The position numbers and the translations under genes are program-made. Shown in pieces: positions 50,639 through 59,993 of a DNA stretch of 64,000 bases. The stretch's first letter is position 1. The number at the start of each line of letters is the position of its first letter. Source of the stretch: Pseudogulbenkiania sp. MAI-1 (GTDB lineage: Bacteria > Pseudomonadota > Gammaproteobacteria > Burkholderiales > Chromobacteriaceae); assembly GCF_000527175.1 (NCBI RefSeq), contig NZ_AZUR01000001.1, positions 2,270,501-2,334,500 of the forward strand. Reading direction: 5' to 3'. Under the pieces are notes generated by a model, which was not told the origin of the DNA, did not search any database, and saw only the letters and a program-made list of their open reading frames with translations.

Positions 50639-51265
50639 ATGAAGCTCGCTTCGCTCACCCCGTGCGCCCTGGCCCTGATGGTTGCCCTGACCGGCTGCTC
50701 GGACCCCAAGGCCGCCTCCAATGACAATTTCAGCAAGGCGATCAACGCCTACTTCGAGGCGAATCCCGCGTGCCTGTATGTGACGAATAAAACGCTGCCC
50801 CTCAAGGTCTGGTCCGGCCCCCATTCCTATGACATGAATGTTCACTCGTTGCCGCAACTGGATGCCCTGGCGAAAGTGGGCCTACTGACGGTCACGGAAA
50901 CCCAGGAAGCCTCCGGCTCAGGCCTCATGAAGGCCAACCGCACCTACCGGACCTATGCCCTCACCGATAAAGGCCAGAAGAGTTACGCCACCTGGGGCAA
51001 GCAGAACAAGGGCTTCTGCTACGGCCAGCTCGAAGTGGTGGATGTGACCAATTTCACGGAGCCCTCGCCATTGATGGGCGTCACCGTGAGTCAGGTGAAC
51101 TACTCCTTCCGCGTCAAGGAGGCCGCCGACTGGTCCCAGGATCCGGCGGTGAAGGCGGCCTATGGCAAGGAGGTGGTGCCCCAGGGTGAAACCGTCAAGG
51201 GCACGACGATCATGGTGAAGACCGGCGAGGGCTGGGTGCACCAGCGCATGCTGGACAAGTCCTGA
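50639..51265 (+). CDS. lipoprotein of unknown function in the AAA cluster
   Basis: A 208-residue predicted lipoprotein: signal LTPCALALMVALTGC with lipobox ALTGC, then SDPKAASNDNFSKAINAYFEANPACLYV. The central part (LPQLDALAKVGLLTVTETQE, then YRTYALTDKGQKSYATWGKQNKGFCYGQLEVVDVTNFTEP) looks like a repeated winged-helix-like or alpha/beta envelope domain seen in uncharacterised proteobacterial lipoproteins, with a Cys pair that may form a disulfide. It lies 190 bases after the AAA gene; AAAGG precedes the ATG. The role could be envelope receptor, inhibitor or immunity partner of the next protein; none can be proven here. Confidence 0.75.
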   Translation: MKLASLTPCALALMVALTGCSDPKAASNDNFSKAINAYFEANPACLYVTNKTLPLKVWSGPHSYDMNVHSLPQLDALAKVGLLTVTETQEASGSGLMKANRTYRTYALTDKGQKSYATWGKQNKGFCYGQLEVVDVTNFTEPSPLMGVTVSQVNYSFRVKEAADWSQDPAVKAAYGKEVVPQGETVKGTTIMVKTGEGWVHQRMLDKS

Positions 51266-51461
51266 GCCGCCGACGAGTTCACCGGGAAGGTGGCGCGGGT
51301 TGAGGGTGGGCAATAGACAGGCGTCCCACCCAACGCCCCTTCTCCTCGTCCGGCTGGCCGCTGTCACGGGCAAGGCCGCGGCATGGGGGCCACCGCGCGG
51401 CCGGTCCCGGGCTGGCCATGCCGGAGCAAACCGCCCACCCCATCATTCATAAGGAGAACGG

Positions 51462-53213
51462 ATGTCCATTGACCCACTGCGCCGGCTGCTGCTGTCGACG
51501 CCGGTCCTGGGCGTGGCCGGCTGCGCCACCCCCGGTCACGGCACGCTGGGGAAGCTGTTGGGCCCGAAACTGGAGTACGACTCCGGGCGCGCCATGACGC
51601 CCGAGGAAGCGCGGCAGGCCGAACAGGCCGCGGCGATCTTTGACCAGTTCCTCAAGAAAAAAACCCTCGCCGGCCACCTGGACCCGGCGGTGACTCCGAC
51701 CTCGTTGCGACTCGCCATGGCGAACTGGAACCGGGCCTTCAGCGCGGCCCAGCGCCAGGAGACGCTGACGCTGGCGGAGTTCGCCGTGTTGTCGCAGGCC
51801 TTTGTCCCGCTGTTCCGGCAGCTCGATGCGGGGTATGCCCTCGTCGAGGCCGGCGGCAAACGGCTGATCAAGCCGACGCCGGGCGCGTTCGGCATCCGCC
51901 AGGGCGTGCTCACCCTTCCGGCCGGAGGCGCATGCCAGTTTACCGAGCAGGGATACTGTCTCGACCCAGGTATCCCGGCGCCGATCGCCGGGGAACGGTT
52001 CCGGCTGGTCCCCCTCGACCGTATCTTGCCGAGCGAACTGCACCCGCTCTACCGCGACATGCTGGTGGCCAGCAAGACCGATCGGGCACTCCGGGCCGAC
52101 TTGCAGGCCCTGCTCTGGCTGTTGCGGACCGCCGGCGACAAGACCGTGCAAAGCGGGCTGACCGACCGCACGCGCCGGCTGTTGAACAAGGTGCGGCCAA
52201 CCGGGGCGCTGGAGTTCGAGCTGGCACGCAACAAGGAGGCGCTGTTGGCCCCGCTGCGGGACATCGCCAGCCTGGTCGACGACCTGTCCGGCGCGGGTCA
52301 GGGCTTCGACCTGAACCAACTGCACGACGTCGCCTCGGCGCAGCAGGCGGTCGCCGACCTGATGCAGCGCATGATCAAGATGAAGGCGGACACGCCGATT
52401 CCGAACGACCTCAGTCACTTCTCCCTACCCGCCCCCGGCGTGGCCGTGATGTGCCTCGGTTCGGGCATCCTGAAACCGACCGTGTCGATCGTGAACACCA
52501 ACGACCGCCCCACGGAGCTGGATCTGACGAAGCATGTGGCGGTGTCCGCGCGCCGGGTCCAGCGCGTGGCCCTGACGCTACCGGATAAGCTGAACGGCAG
52601 TCAGTTTCCCATCGACAAAGGGGGGAACACCGACGCCTTGGCGCGGCTGCTGTCGGACATCGCCCAGGGTCTGGTGAAGGACCTGGCCGGGTTTGCCGGG
52701 AACAAAGTATCCGGCCACGTCCCCGCGCTGTTGCAGCGTTACGGACGGGTGCCGACGATCTACTCCGCGATCCCCGCGTGGTTAGTAAGGTATGGCTTCT
52801 TGAATCTCCGCTCCGACTGGGGCGAAGCGTTCGTCGAAGCCACTCCCTTCGTGGGCAACCTCCTGGCGGCCTACGAGTTGTTCACCGGAACAAGCTGGAA
52901 AACCGGCGAGCCTCTCACGCCGGCGGCACGTATCCTGGCGGGGCTCGGCACAGTGCCCGGCCTCGGGCAGGTGGAGCGGATCGCCGGACATACCTCGAAC
53001 GCACTGGTGCGCTGGGCGCTCGAGTCCGCCAGTGGGCGCTCGCTTTTGAAAGCGGCCGATCTGCGCGACTTTCTCCGGGACATCAATGGCGGCTTGACCG
53101 GAGCCACCATGGACACCATCGGCTTTACCCTGGTGTCGGACACGGAGAAGCGGGCGATGTCGGCGCTGGACGACGCGATCCGCACCGGACTGACCTCCCT
53201 CCGCGCGACCTGA
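51462..53213 (+). CDS. large lipoprotein with pre-toxin-TG-like segment
   Basis: A 583-residue protein with an N-terminal signal ending in a lipobox (VLGVAGC), set by AAGGAG seven bases before the ATG. Residues about 30-300 are alpha-helical with no recognised motif. Residues about 455-510 (AFVEATPFVGNLLAAYELFTG, then TGEPLTPAARILAGLGTVPGLGQVERI) resemble the pre-toxin TG (PT-TG) module: a helix pair with E-x-T-PFVG, the repeated TG and GLGxxPGLG. In polymorphic toxins this module precedes a C-terminal toxin; here about 75 residues follow (ALVRWALESASGRSLLKAADLRDFL...), with no catalytic motif that I recognise. PT-TG assignment is from pattern memory. It closes the AAA cluster. Confidence 0.7.
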   Translation: MSIDPLRRLLLSTPVLGVAGCATPGHGTLGKLLGPKLEYDSGRAMTPEEARQAEQAAAIFDQFLKKKTLAGHLDPAVTPTSLRLAMANWNRAFSAAQRQETLTLAEFAVLSQAFVPLFRQLDAGYALVEAGGKRLIKPTPGAFGIRQGVLTLPAGGACQFTEQGYCLDPGIPAPIAGERFRLVPLDRILPSELHPLYRDMLVASKTDRALRADLQALLWLLRTAGDKTVQSGLTDRTRRLLNKVRPTGALEFELARNKEALLAPLRDIASLVDDLSGAGQGFDLNQLHDVASAQQAVADLMQRMIKMKADTPIPNDLSHFSLPAPGVAVMCLGSGILKPTVSIVNTNDRPTELDLTKHVAVSARRVQRVALTLPDKLNGSQFPIDKGGNTDALARLLSDIAQGLVKDLAGFAGNKVSGHVPALLQRYGRVPTIYSAIPAWLVRYGFLNLRSDWGEAFVEATPFVGNLLAAYELFTGTSWKTGEPLTPAARILAGLGTVPGLGQVERIAGHTSNALVRWALESASGRSLLKAADLRDFLRDINGGLTGATMDTIGFTLVSDTEKRAMSALDDAIRTGLTSLRAT

Positions 53214-53330
53214 CACGGCCCAGGCCAAGCCGGCTCCCCACGGGGCCGGTTTCCCCTACATGAGGCCATTCACCGAGCGGGCCAAAGGGCACACCGCCCC
53301 GGCCCAGCAGGCCATGACGGGAGGCCCCCC

Positions 53331-53358
53331 TTGAGTCGGCCTTCTGGTTTGCTACCAT
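53331..53358 (+). promoter_or_regulatory. candidate sigma-70 promoter for the 43-residue ORF
   Basis: TTGAGT (53331-53336) and TACCAT (53353-53358) with a 16-base spacer, about 50 bases before a small reading frame with a good ribosome-binding site. Confidence 0.4.
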
Positions 53359-53410
53359 CCTTCTGACGGCCAGCCCGTCATCCTGTTCATCACGCACAAG
53401 GAGCCCGAGC

Positions 53411-53542
53411 ATGTTTACCCCACACGACATTCTGTTGAGCATGGCGCTGACCCTGGGCTTCGCCGTGTGCGTCCTGCTGACCGCTCTGGTCTGGAGGCAT
53501 CGCAGGACCCGCCGTGAACACCACCCCACCCCACACGAATGA
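53411..53542 (+). CDS. 43-residue single-pass membrane miniprotein
   Basis: A short reading frame starting MFTPHDILLSMALTLGFAVC, with one transmembrane helix (LLSMALTLGFAVCVLLTALVW) and a basic, His/Pro-rich tail (RHRRTRREHHPTPHE). AAGGAG lies seven bases before the ATG and a plausible promoter about 50 bases before. It comes 200 bases after the lipoprotein gene. Such small membrane proteins are often regulators or type I toxin-like; there is no antisense RNA evidence here. Confidence 0.55.
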   Translation: MFTPHDILLSMALTLGFAVCVLLTALVWRHRRTRREHHPTPHE

Positions 53543-53771
53543 GCCTTCAAGAACAGAAACGCTTCCTCCTGAACCTTTAACTGAACGAGCAGCGGGCTGC
53601 CAATTCGTTCACCCGTCACGTAGCCCGGTCCCAATGCAGCGGGTTGAACGCTTACGCGTGGGGGGGGAGCCACTAACCAGCCTGCGGCAGCGGCTAGTCT
53701 TGCTGCAGATCCTGGAAGTAATCATTCGCGGGTGGCATCAAGAATGGCAGTTCCTCGGTGAGACCATGTAG

Positions 53772-54240
53772 TTGGGCATGAAGAACATTCGTGCCATTCT
53801 GGCTGGCGAGCGTGATCCAAGGGTGCTTGCACGCATGCGCGACGTGCACTGCAAAGCCAGCACCAAAACAATCCAGGCTGCCATGGGAATTACCAGTCAG
53901 AGCACTTGTTCTCGCTCATGTAGGCATTGGACCTTTATGATTTCTACCAAGGCCGTGTCGAGGAATGCGATGCAGAAATTGAACGGATGCTTACCCGATT
54001 GAACGTCGGAAAGCGGATTCCGGAAACGCCGCTGCCCTCGGCACCTCACAATACCCGGCAACCTAACGCGATAAGCTTTGACACCCGGCCTGCTCTATAT
54101 CAACTGACTGGTGTCGATTTGCCGTAGATCCACGGCATTGGGCCCTATCTGGCGTTGCGGCTGATCTCGGATGAGGCACTGACCTGAGCCGTTGGCCAAC
54201 AGCAAAGCATTTCACTTCGTGGTTGACCCTAGGTCGTCGG
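53772..54240 (+). pseudogene. IS110-family transposase remnant
   Basis: Fragments of an IS110-type transposase in shifting frames: MKNIRAILAGERDPRVLARMRDVHCKAS at 53778 onward, NYQSEHLFSLM-stop-ALDLYDFYQGRVEECDAEIERML around 53890-54000, FDTRPALYQLTGVDLP at 54082-54126 followed by IHGIGPYLALRLISDE, and LSRWPTAKHFTSWLTLGRR at 54184-54240. A frameshift and at least two stops disrupt the gene. The N-terminal DEDD domain is missing, as is the end. It lies directly before the terminator-like hairpin of the efflux operon. Confidence 0.8.
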
Positions 54241-54244
54241 CCCC

Positions 54245-54287
54245 TCTGACACTGGCTGCTGTGATATTGGCCACAGCCAGTGTCAGA
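54245..54287 (-). terminator. hairpin at the end of the RND operon
   Basis: TCTGACACTGGCTG (54245-54258) pairs perfectly with CAGCCAGTGTCAGA (54274-54287), 14 base pairs with a 15-base loop, three bases after the permease stop on the minus strand. There is no U-tract, so a transcript-stabilising hairpin is as likely as a terminator. Confidence 0.55.
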
Positions 54288-54290
54288 GCT

Positions 54291-57200
54291 TCAGGCTGGG
54301 CGTTTTTCGGGCTCACGTCCGAAAGATGCTCTTCTGAAACGGCGACTGAACCAAATCAGCACATCGTCAACATAAGTAAACACCACCGGAATGACCAGCA
54401 GGCTGAGCAAGGTCGAGGTCAGCAAACCACCGATCACGGCTATCGCCATGGGGCCTCGAAAGCTGGGGTCGTCGGCCCCCCATCCCAGAGCGATTGGCAG
54501 CATGCCGGCCGCCATGGCAATCGTAGTCATCAGGATGGGTTGGGCTCGTTTATGACAAGCGTCCATAATCGCATCCATACGGTTCATGCCATGCCCCCGT
54601 CTTGCTACCACTGCATACTCCACCAGTAAGATGGAGTTCTTGGTCACGATACCCATAAGCATCAGAAGGCCGATGATGGACGCCAGGGAAAAGCTGTTGC
54701 CTGTGACCAGCAGCGCCATGAAGGCCCCGCCCACGCTGAGAGGTAGAGCAGCCAAGATGGTGGCGGGTTGCAGGAAATCGTGAAAAAGCAGTACCAGCAC
54801 GACATAGATGCACAGGATACCAGCCAGCATTGCCAAGCCAAAGCTACCGAACAGCTCGGCCATTCTTTCAGCGTCACCCGCCGCCATTTGGGTCACCCCA
54901 CTGGGCAAAGTACGTAGGGCCGGCAGTTGGTTAGCCTCAGCCATCACTGCTCCGATGCTGCGCCCGCCAAGTTCGACTGTAATAGTGGATTGGCGCAGCC
55001 GATCCCGGCGTACGATCTGGCTGAGTCCGCTGCCCAGTCGGATATCGGCTATGTTACTCAGCGCCACTAGTCCGTTGGTGCCCTGAACACGGATTTGGCC
55101 AATTGCATCGATATCCTGCCGAACCGAATTGGTCAGGCGCACACGTACGTCAACCTGACGCTGGGGTAGATTCAGCTTCCCCAAGCTGGTCGAATAGTCG
55201 CCGTGGGTTGCAATCCGCACCGCATCCGCCAGGGCAGTGCTGGTGACGCCTAGATCGGCGGCGCGGGCATAGTCGGGTTTGATCTGGATTTCCGGCCGCT
55301 GCAGACTCGCACCGGATGTCACTGCTCCGATGCCGCCCAGCGTGCGCAGTCCCCGCTCCACTGCTTTGGTAGCGGTTTCCAGAGCCGCCGCGTTGTCACT
55401 TGCCAGCACGATCTGTAACGATTCGCCACTATTACCGCTGCCGAGTTTCACGCGGGTTCCGGGAAGGGGCGCAAGGGCTTGGCGGATGTCTTGCTCGATT
55501 ATGGCCTGCTTGTAACTACGCTCGCTACGGGGTGTCAGATTCAGGATCAAGGTCGCCGTGCGGACGTCTTCACTTGTGTCGACACCACCAGATCCCCCAG
55601 CGCTGGAGGCTGTACCCACGGCCGCGAATATCTCTTTCACATCCCGGACCTTGCCCAGCCGCTGCATGGCCTGCTCCGTGATCCAGCGGGTATCATCCAG
55701 GCGGCTGCCCGGTGGCAACTCGAGCGTGACTTGAGTTTGGGCCTTATCCGCCGCCGGTACGAACCCGGTGGGCAGTAGGGGAATCAGCGCCAGAGAGCCG
55801 ATAAAAAAACCAACTGCCACAACCGCCGTCGTCTTGCGATGCTGTTGACACCAACGTGCCCACCCGAGATAACGCTTCATCAGCCAGCCATCCGACTCCT
55901 CTGAATGATCGCCTTTGAGTAGGTAGGCAGCCATCATCGGGGTCAACAGACGGGCCACGAGTAGCGATGCCAGTACCGCCACTGCAGCGGTCAGTCCGAA
56001 TTGGCGGAAGAAGCGGCCCGCAATTCCTCCCATGAAGGCTGTCGGCAGAAACACTGCAACCAGAGTCAGTGTCGTGGCAACCACTGCCAGGCCGATCTCG
56101 TTGGCCGCGTCGGTCGCTGCCTGCAGAGGAGACTTGCCCATGCGCAAGTGGCGAACGATGTTTTCCACTTCCACAATGGCATCGTCAACTAGGATACCGA
56201 TGACCAGCGCCAGAGATAGCAGGGTCAGCATATTGAGGCTGAAACCCATCAAGTACATCGCAGCGAAGGTGGGAATGATCGACAACGGCAAGGCGGTAGC
56301 CGAAACCAGCGTGGCGCGCCAATCACGCAAGAACCAGAACACGACCAGCACCGCAAGCACGGCCCCTTCATACAAGAGGTGCATCGACCCATGGTAACTT
56401 TCCTGGATGGGGCGCACCGTGTTGTAGGCCTCCTTGAAACTCACCTGCGGGTGTTGCTGCTGTAGTTTGGCGATGCCCGCTTTCACCGCCCCGGCAACGG
56501 CTATTTCACCAGCGCCCTTGGTGCGGGTGATCTGGAAGGCAATCACCGGCTTGCCATCGAGCAAGGCGTAAGACGAACGTTCGGCATGGGTATCACTGAC
56601 TCGTGCCACCTCGTCGAGGCGCACATGACGACCATCTCCAAGGGTAATCGGCAAGGAGGCCATCTCAGCGGCAGTCCTGACTGCGCCCAGAATACGCAAG
56701 GACTGGTTCTGGTTGGCCAAGCGGCCCTCGCCCCCGGAAAGATCCTTCTGAATGGCGCTCAGCTGGGCCGCGACGGTTGCCGGTCCGACACCCAGGCCGT
56801 TGAGCTTGGCAGGGTCCAGTTCCACCAGGATTTCACGATCGATGCCTCCTACCCGCTTGAAGTCGCCCACTCCTGGGATGGCCCGCATAGCCTTGGCCAC
56901 CTCGTTATCAACAAACCAGGACAACTCGGCCTCCGACATGCGACCCGACTGGAGCGTGTAGGAGACAATGGCACCACCGCTGGTGGTGACCTTGGCGATG
57001 GTGGGGGACAGCATCGCTGCCGGTAAGAGCCCTTTGATACTGTCTACCGCATTGCGTACTTGATTGAGGGCCTCTTCGCTGTTCTTCTCCAGTGCGAATT
57101 CAACGCTGATTGATGCGGTCCCATCGGTTATCGTGGTGTTGATATGTTGTACGCCCGAGAGGGTGGCAATTTGATCCTCTAGCTTGCGAGCAACCTCGGT

Positions 57201-57380
57201 TTCAAGCTGGCTGGGCGAGGCACCCTCGAGGGAGGCGTTGACCATGATGGTCGGAAACTCGATGTCCGGCAGATTCTGAATGCCGAGCTTTTGAAAACCG
57301 ATTACACCAAGCAGGGTCAACACCACGAACAGGAGAATGGCCGGTACCGGGTTGCGGATAGACCAAGCAGAGAGATTCAT
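54291..57380 (-). CDS. RND efflux permease (HAE1/AcrB-like)
   Basis: A 1029-residue inner-membrane proton antiporter with twelve helices. N-terminus LSAWSIRNPVPAILLFVVLTLLGVIGFQKLGIQNLPDIEFP, the proton-relay Asp pair in LALVIGILVDDAIVEVENI (helix 4), and the helix 10 Lys in IGLLMLMGIVTKNSILLVEYAV. Repeated periplasmic loops with the hydrophobic PN/PC subdomains are present, e.g. PTIMVNASLEGASPSQLETEVARKLEDQI. It shares four bases with the adaptor gene before it. Substrate range unknown; the operon is complete with adaptor, outer-membrane factor and TetR repressor. Confidence 0.95.
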   Translation of the reverse strand: MNLSAWSIRNPVPAILLFVVLTLLGVIGFQKLGIQNLPDIEFPTIMVNASLEGASPSQLETEVARKLEDQIATLSGVQHINTTITDGTASISVEFALEKNSEEALNQVRNAVDSIKGLLPAAMLSPTIAKVTTSGGAIVSYTLQSGRMSEAELSWFVDNEVAKAMRAIPGVGDFKRVGGIDREILVELDPAKLNGLGVGPATVAAQLSAIQKDLSGGEGRLANQNQSLRILGAVRTAAEMASLPITLGDGRHVRLDEVARVSDTHAERSSYALLDGKPVIAFQITRTKGAGEIAVAGAVKAGIAKLQQQHPQVSFKEAYNTVRPIQESYHGSMHLLYEGAVLAVLVVFWFLRDWRATLVSATALPLSIIPTFAAMYLMGFSLNMLTLLSLALVIGILVDDAIVEVENIVRHLRMGKSPLQAATDAANEIGLAVVATTLTLVAVFLPTAFMGGIAGRFFRQFGLTAAVAVLASLLVARLLTPMMAAYLLKGDHSEESDGWLMKRYLGWARWCQQHRKTTAVVAVGFFIGSLALIPLLPTGFVPAADKAQTQVTLELPPGSRLDDTRWITEQAMQRLGKVRDVKEIFAAVGTASSAGGSGGVDTSEDVRTATLILNLTPRSERSYKQAIIEQDIRQALAPLPGTRVKLGSGNSGESLQIVLASDNAAALETATKAVERGLRTLGGIGAVTSGASLQRPEIQIKPDYARAADLGVTSTALADAVRIATHGDYSTSLGKLNLPQRQVDVRVRLTNSVRQDIDAIGQIRVQGTNGLVALSNIADIRLGSGLSQIVRRDRLRQSTITVELGGRSIGAVMAEANQLPALRTLPSGVTQMAAGDAERMAELFGSFGLAMLAGILCIYVVLVLLFHDFLQPATILAALPLSVGGAFMALLVTGNSFSLASIIGLLMLMGIVTKNSILLVEYAVVARRGHGMNRMDAIMDACHKRAQPILMTTIAMAAGMLPIALGWGADDPSFRGPMAIAVIGGLLTSTLLSLLVIPVVFTYVDDVLIWFSRRFRRASFGREPEKRPA

Positions 57381-58495
57381 GCAGCTTCCTTGGCAGAACG
57401 GATGCGAACGCTGTCACCATCATTGAGGAATGCTCCTCCATTACGGACGATCAGGGTCGTTGATGCAAGCCCACGGGTGATCTCGATACGATCACCCCGT
57501 GTCCGTCCGATGACCACCTCACGTTGCGCGACAACGCTTCGCTTCGAATCGACCGTGAAGACGTAGCTGCGTCCGTCCCGCAAAACGATGGCACTGCTGG
57601 GAACCGTCCAGGCCGCCTGCTCCCCCAGGTCGATATGGCCTGTTACATAGGCACCGGCACGGATACGTTCCTCTACAGGCAAGTCGACGTAGGCAAAAGC
57701 GGTCCTGGTTTTACTATCCAAGGTTGGCGACAACTGCCGCACTTTACCCTCGACCGTCTCTCCACCAGGCAGGGTAACCATCGCCCTCTGCCCATGTGCC
57801 AGTCGGGGAAGTTGATTCGCATCGACTTCAGCACGCCATTCAACCCGTTCATCGCACACCAGGCGGAACAACTCGCTACCGCTACTGACCACCGTCCCCA
57901 AAGTAGCCATACGGGAGGAGATGACCCCATTATCCACCGCCAGGATGCGAGTCTGGGCGAGCCTGATTCGGACAGCGGCCAGGGAGGCTTCAGCAGACGC
58001 CAGGTTGGCCTTGGCGCTCTGCTCCGTAATCTCATACTGTTCTATCTGCTGCCCGGACAGGGCCCCGCTCTCCTGAACGGCATGCCCCCGGCGCACGTTG
58101 GCTTGAGCCTCGCGCAGACTTGCTCGGGCAGAATCGACAGCCGCCTGGGCCTTCAGTAAATCGGTTTTTACCGTGTCACTATTCAACTCAGCTAGCAATT
58201 GCCCCCGTTTTACCCGGCGGCCGACATCTGCATGCAGAGCCACGATGCGAAGCCCCCCAGTTTCAGCGCTGATGGTGGCCTCCTGCCAAGGTGCCAAGGC
58301 ACCACTGACAGCCAAGCTCTGCGGCCAGGTCGCCTGATGGGGGCGCACGAGCTCAACGGCCAAGCTCGGGCGGCTGATCTTAGCCTTATCGGATGTGGAC
58401 TTTGCTGGCTCAGGCATCCCCTTCGCCAGCACCACACCACCGATCACCAAGACTGCCGATAAGGCGATGAAAAGTACGCGGGTCTTACGCTTCAT
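57377..58495 (-). CDS. RND efflux periplasmic adaptor (membrane fusion protein)
   Basis: A 372-residue MFP. An N-terminal helix (VLFIALSAVLVIGGVVLA) precedes the lipoyl/barrel-sandwich part (WQEATISAETGGLRIVALHADVGRRVKRGQLLAELNSD), a coiled-coil hairpin (LLKAQAAVDSARASLREAQANVRRGHAV) and the beta-barrel domain (DERVEWRAEVDANQLPRLAHGQRAMV). No lipobox is seen. It overlaps the outer-membrane factor stop by four bases and the permease start by four bases; the three genes form one leftward operon. Confidence 0.94.
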   Translation of the reverse strand: MKRKTRVLFIALSAVLVIGGVVLAKGMPEPAKSTSDKAKISRPSLAVELVRPHQATWPQSLAVSGALAPWQEATISAETGGLRIVALHADVGRRVKRGQLLAELNSDTVKTDLLKAQAAVDSARASLREAQANVRRGHAVQESGALSGQQIEQYEITEQSAKANLASAEASLAAVRIRLAQTRILAVDNGVISSRMATLGTVVSSGSELFRLVCDERVEWRAEVDANQLPRLAHGQRAMVTLPGGETVEGKVRQLSPTLDSKTRTAFAYVDLPVEERIRAGAYVTGHIDLGEQAAWTVPSSAIVLRDGRSYVFTVDSKRSVVAQREVVIGRTRGDRIEITRGLASTTLIVRNGGAFLNDGDSVRIRSAKEAA

Positions 58496-59931
58496 TGTCC
58501 TGCTCCAGTTGATTTCGTGTCCTGAGTGGCCTGCCAGCCGCCCCCCAGTGCCTTATACAAGGCAATTCCGTACAAAACCCGATCGCGCTGTACTGCGATG
58601 GCATTCTGCTCGGCCTGTAAGGCATTGCGTCTGGCCTCTTCCAGTGTGAGCAAACTGATCCCGCCGGTCTGCCAGTTCTGGCGTGCGGTTTCGAAATAGC
58701 GGCGGTAATCGCGAGCACTATTGGCCAGGTCCTGGCTACGCCGGTTGGCCGCGTCGAGCCGGACCAGGCTCTGTTCGGTTTCCTTCACCGCATTCCGGAC
58801 TGCGGACTGATAGGTTGCCAGGGCCGAGACGTAGTCAGCCCGGGCTTTGTCGGCCTGGGCGCGAAGAGCCCCGCCGTTGAACAGCGGGATGCTCAGCGAG
58901 GGGCCAAAGGACCATAGATTGGTCTGAACCGCGGGAGCTCCCACAGTCTGGGTCCGGTTGACCGAAACCGAGCCCAGCAGAGAGAGACGCGGATAGCGGT
59001 TGGCTTCCGCCACACCGATATCTGCGTTGGCGGCAGCCAAATTACGTTCAGCCGAGACAAGATCCGGACGCTGGCTCAACAGTTGAACCGGCAAGGTCGT
59101 CACATTGAGCACTGTTGGGCTTGGGATCTTTTGAGCGGTATCTATCAGTGTTGCCCGAAGGGCCGGCTCCTCAAGGCCGGTCAGTGCAACCAGCGCCTTG
59201 ATGCTCAAGTCACATTCCGCCTCTTGAACATTCAAGCTGGCTGCCGCCCCCGCAACACTGGCCTGGGCCAAGATCGACTCGGCTGGAGCCATCAACTGTG
59301 CGTTCACGGCAGAGGACGTTGTGCTTTCTGTCTTGCGCAGCGAGTCGAGATTTTGCTGCTGATTCTCGCTAAGGAGTCGACAGGCCCGGTAGTTGACATA
59401 TTCACTGGCGACCTCGGCAGCCAGCGACACGCGTGCGCTATGCCAATCTGCCTCGACAGCCTCAACCCGGTCGCTGGCAGATTCCCTGCTACGTCTTACA
59501 GCGCCAAACAGATCGATTTCCCAACTGGCATCCAGTTCACCGGAGTTGACGGTAGCAATCCCCCTTGCACTCGAGTTGAAGGGACCGGAACGGGTATGTG
59601 CTGCCTCGATGGTCGAGGAAGGATAGGCGCTTGCGGAGGCCTCACGGTAGCTCGCTCTGGCCGATGCAATGGCTGCAGCAGCTTTTGCCAAGGTAGGGTT
59701 ATCGTTTTCTGCTGACTTGAGCAGATCATCAAGGGTCGGATCATTAAAGGACTGCCACCAACTGAGAAGTGAGCGGGTACTGCCATCGTGGGGAACCGCC
59801 GCTTGCCAATTGGCCGGCATCTTCAAGGCCGGTCGTTCGTAGTCTGGGCCGACGCTGGCACAACCGGCCAAAGTAAGTAGGCAAGCTGTGCCCAGCGCGG
59901 CCTGGATGAAAGGAGATAGCTTCAAGATCAT
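58492..59931 (-). CDS. RND efflux outer-membrane factor (NodT/TolC-like lipoprotein)
   Basis: A 479-residue lipoprotein: signal with TACLLTLAGC lipobox, then ASVGPDYERPALKMPANWQ, the NodT-family start. TolC repeats follow with GELDASWEIDLFGAVRRSRESASDRVEA and a second copy ending NLWSFGPSLSIPLFNGGALRAQADKARADY. I chose ATG 59931; the reading frame continues upstream to 60039 without a better start. It is the first gene of the efflux operon, transcribed away from the TetR repressor gene, with operator palindromes between them. Confidence 0.92.
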   Translation of the reverse strand: MILKLSPFIQAALGTACLLTLAGCASVGPDYERPALKMPANWQAAVPHDGSTRSLLSWWQSFNDPTLDDLLKSAENDNPTLAKAAAAIASARASYREASASAYPSSTIEAAHTRSGPFNSSARGIATVNSGELDASWEIDLFGAVRRSRESASDRVEAVEADWHSARVSLAAEVASEYVNYRACRLLSENQQQNLDSLRKTESTTSSAVNAQLMAPAESILAQASVAGAAASLNVQEAECDLSIKALVALTGLEEPALRATLIDTAQKIPSPTVLNVTTLPVQLLSQRPDLVSAERNLAAANADIGVAEANRYPRLSLLGSVSVNRTQTVGAPAVQTNLWSFGPSLSIPLFNGGALRAQADKARADYVSALATYQSAVRNAVKETEQSLVRLDAANRRSQDLANSARDYRRYFETARQNWQTGGISLLTLEEARRNALQAEQNAIAVQRDRVLYGIALYKALGGGWQATQDTKSTGAGQ

Positions 59932-59993
59932 AGGACTTCCAGAATCGTGGCCGCTAGGAGGTAGGTCTGGAATCCTAACGACACATGAATAAC

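Noticed and set aside
53514..53771. 85-codon frame overlapping the 43-residue ORF
   Set aside because: It overlaps a better small ORF, starts at a weak GTG and has no recognisable pattern; the end borders the IS110 remnant.
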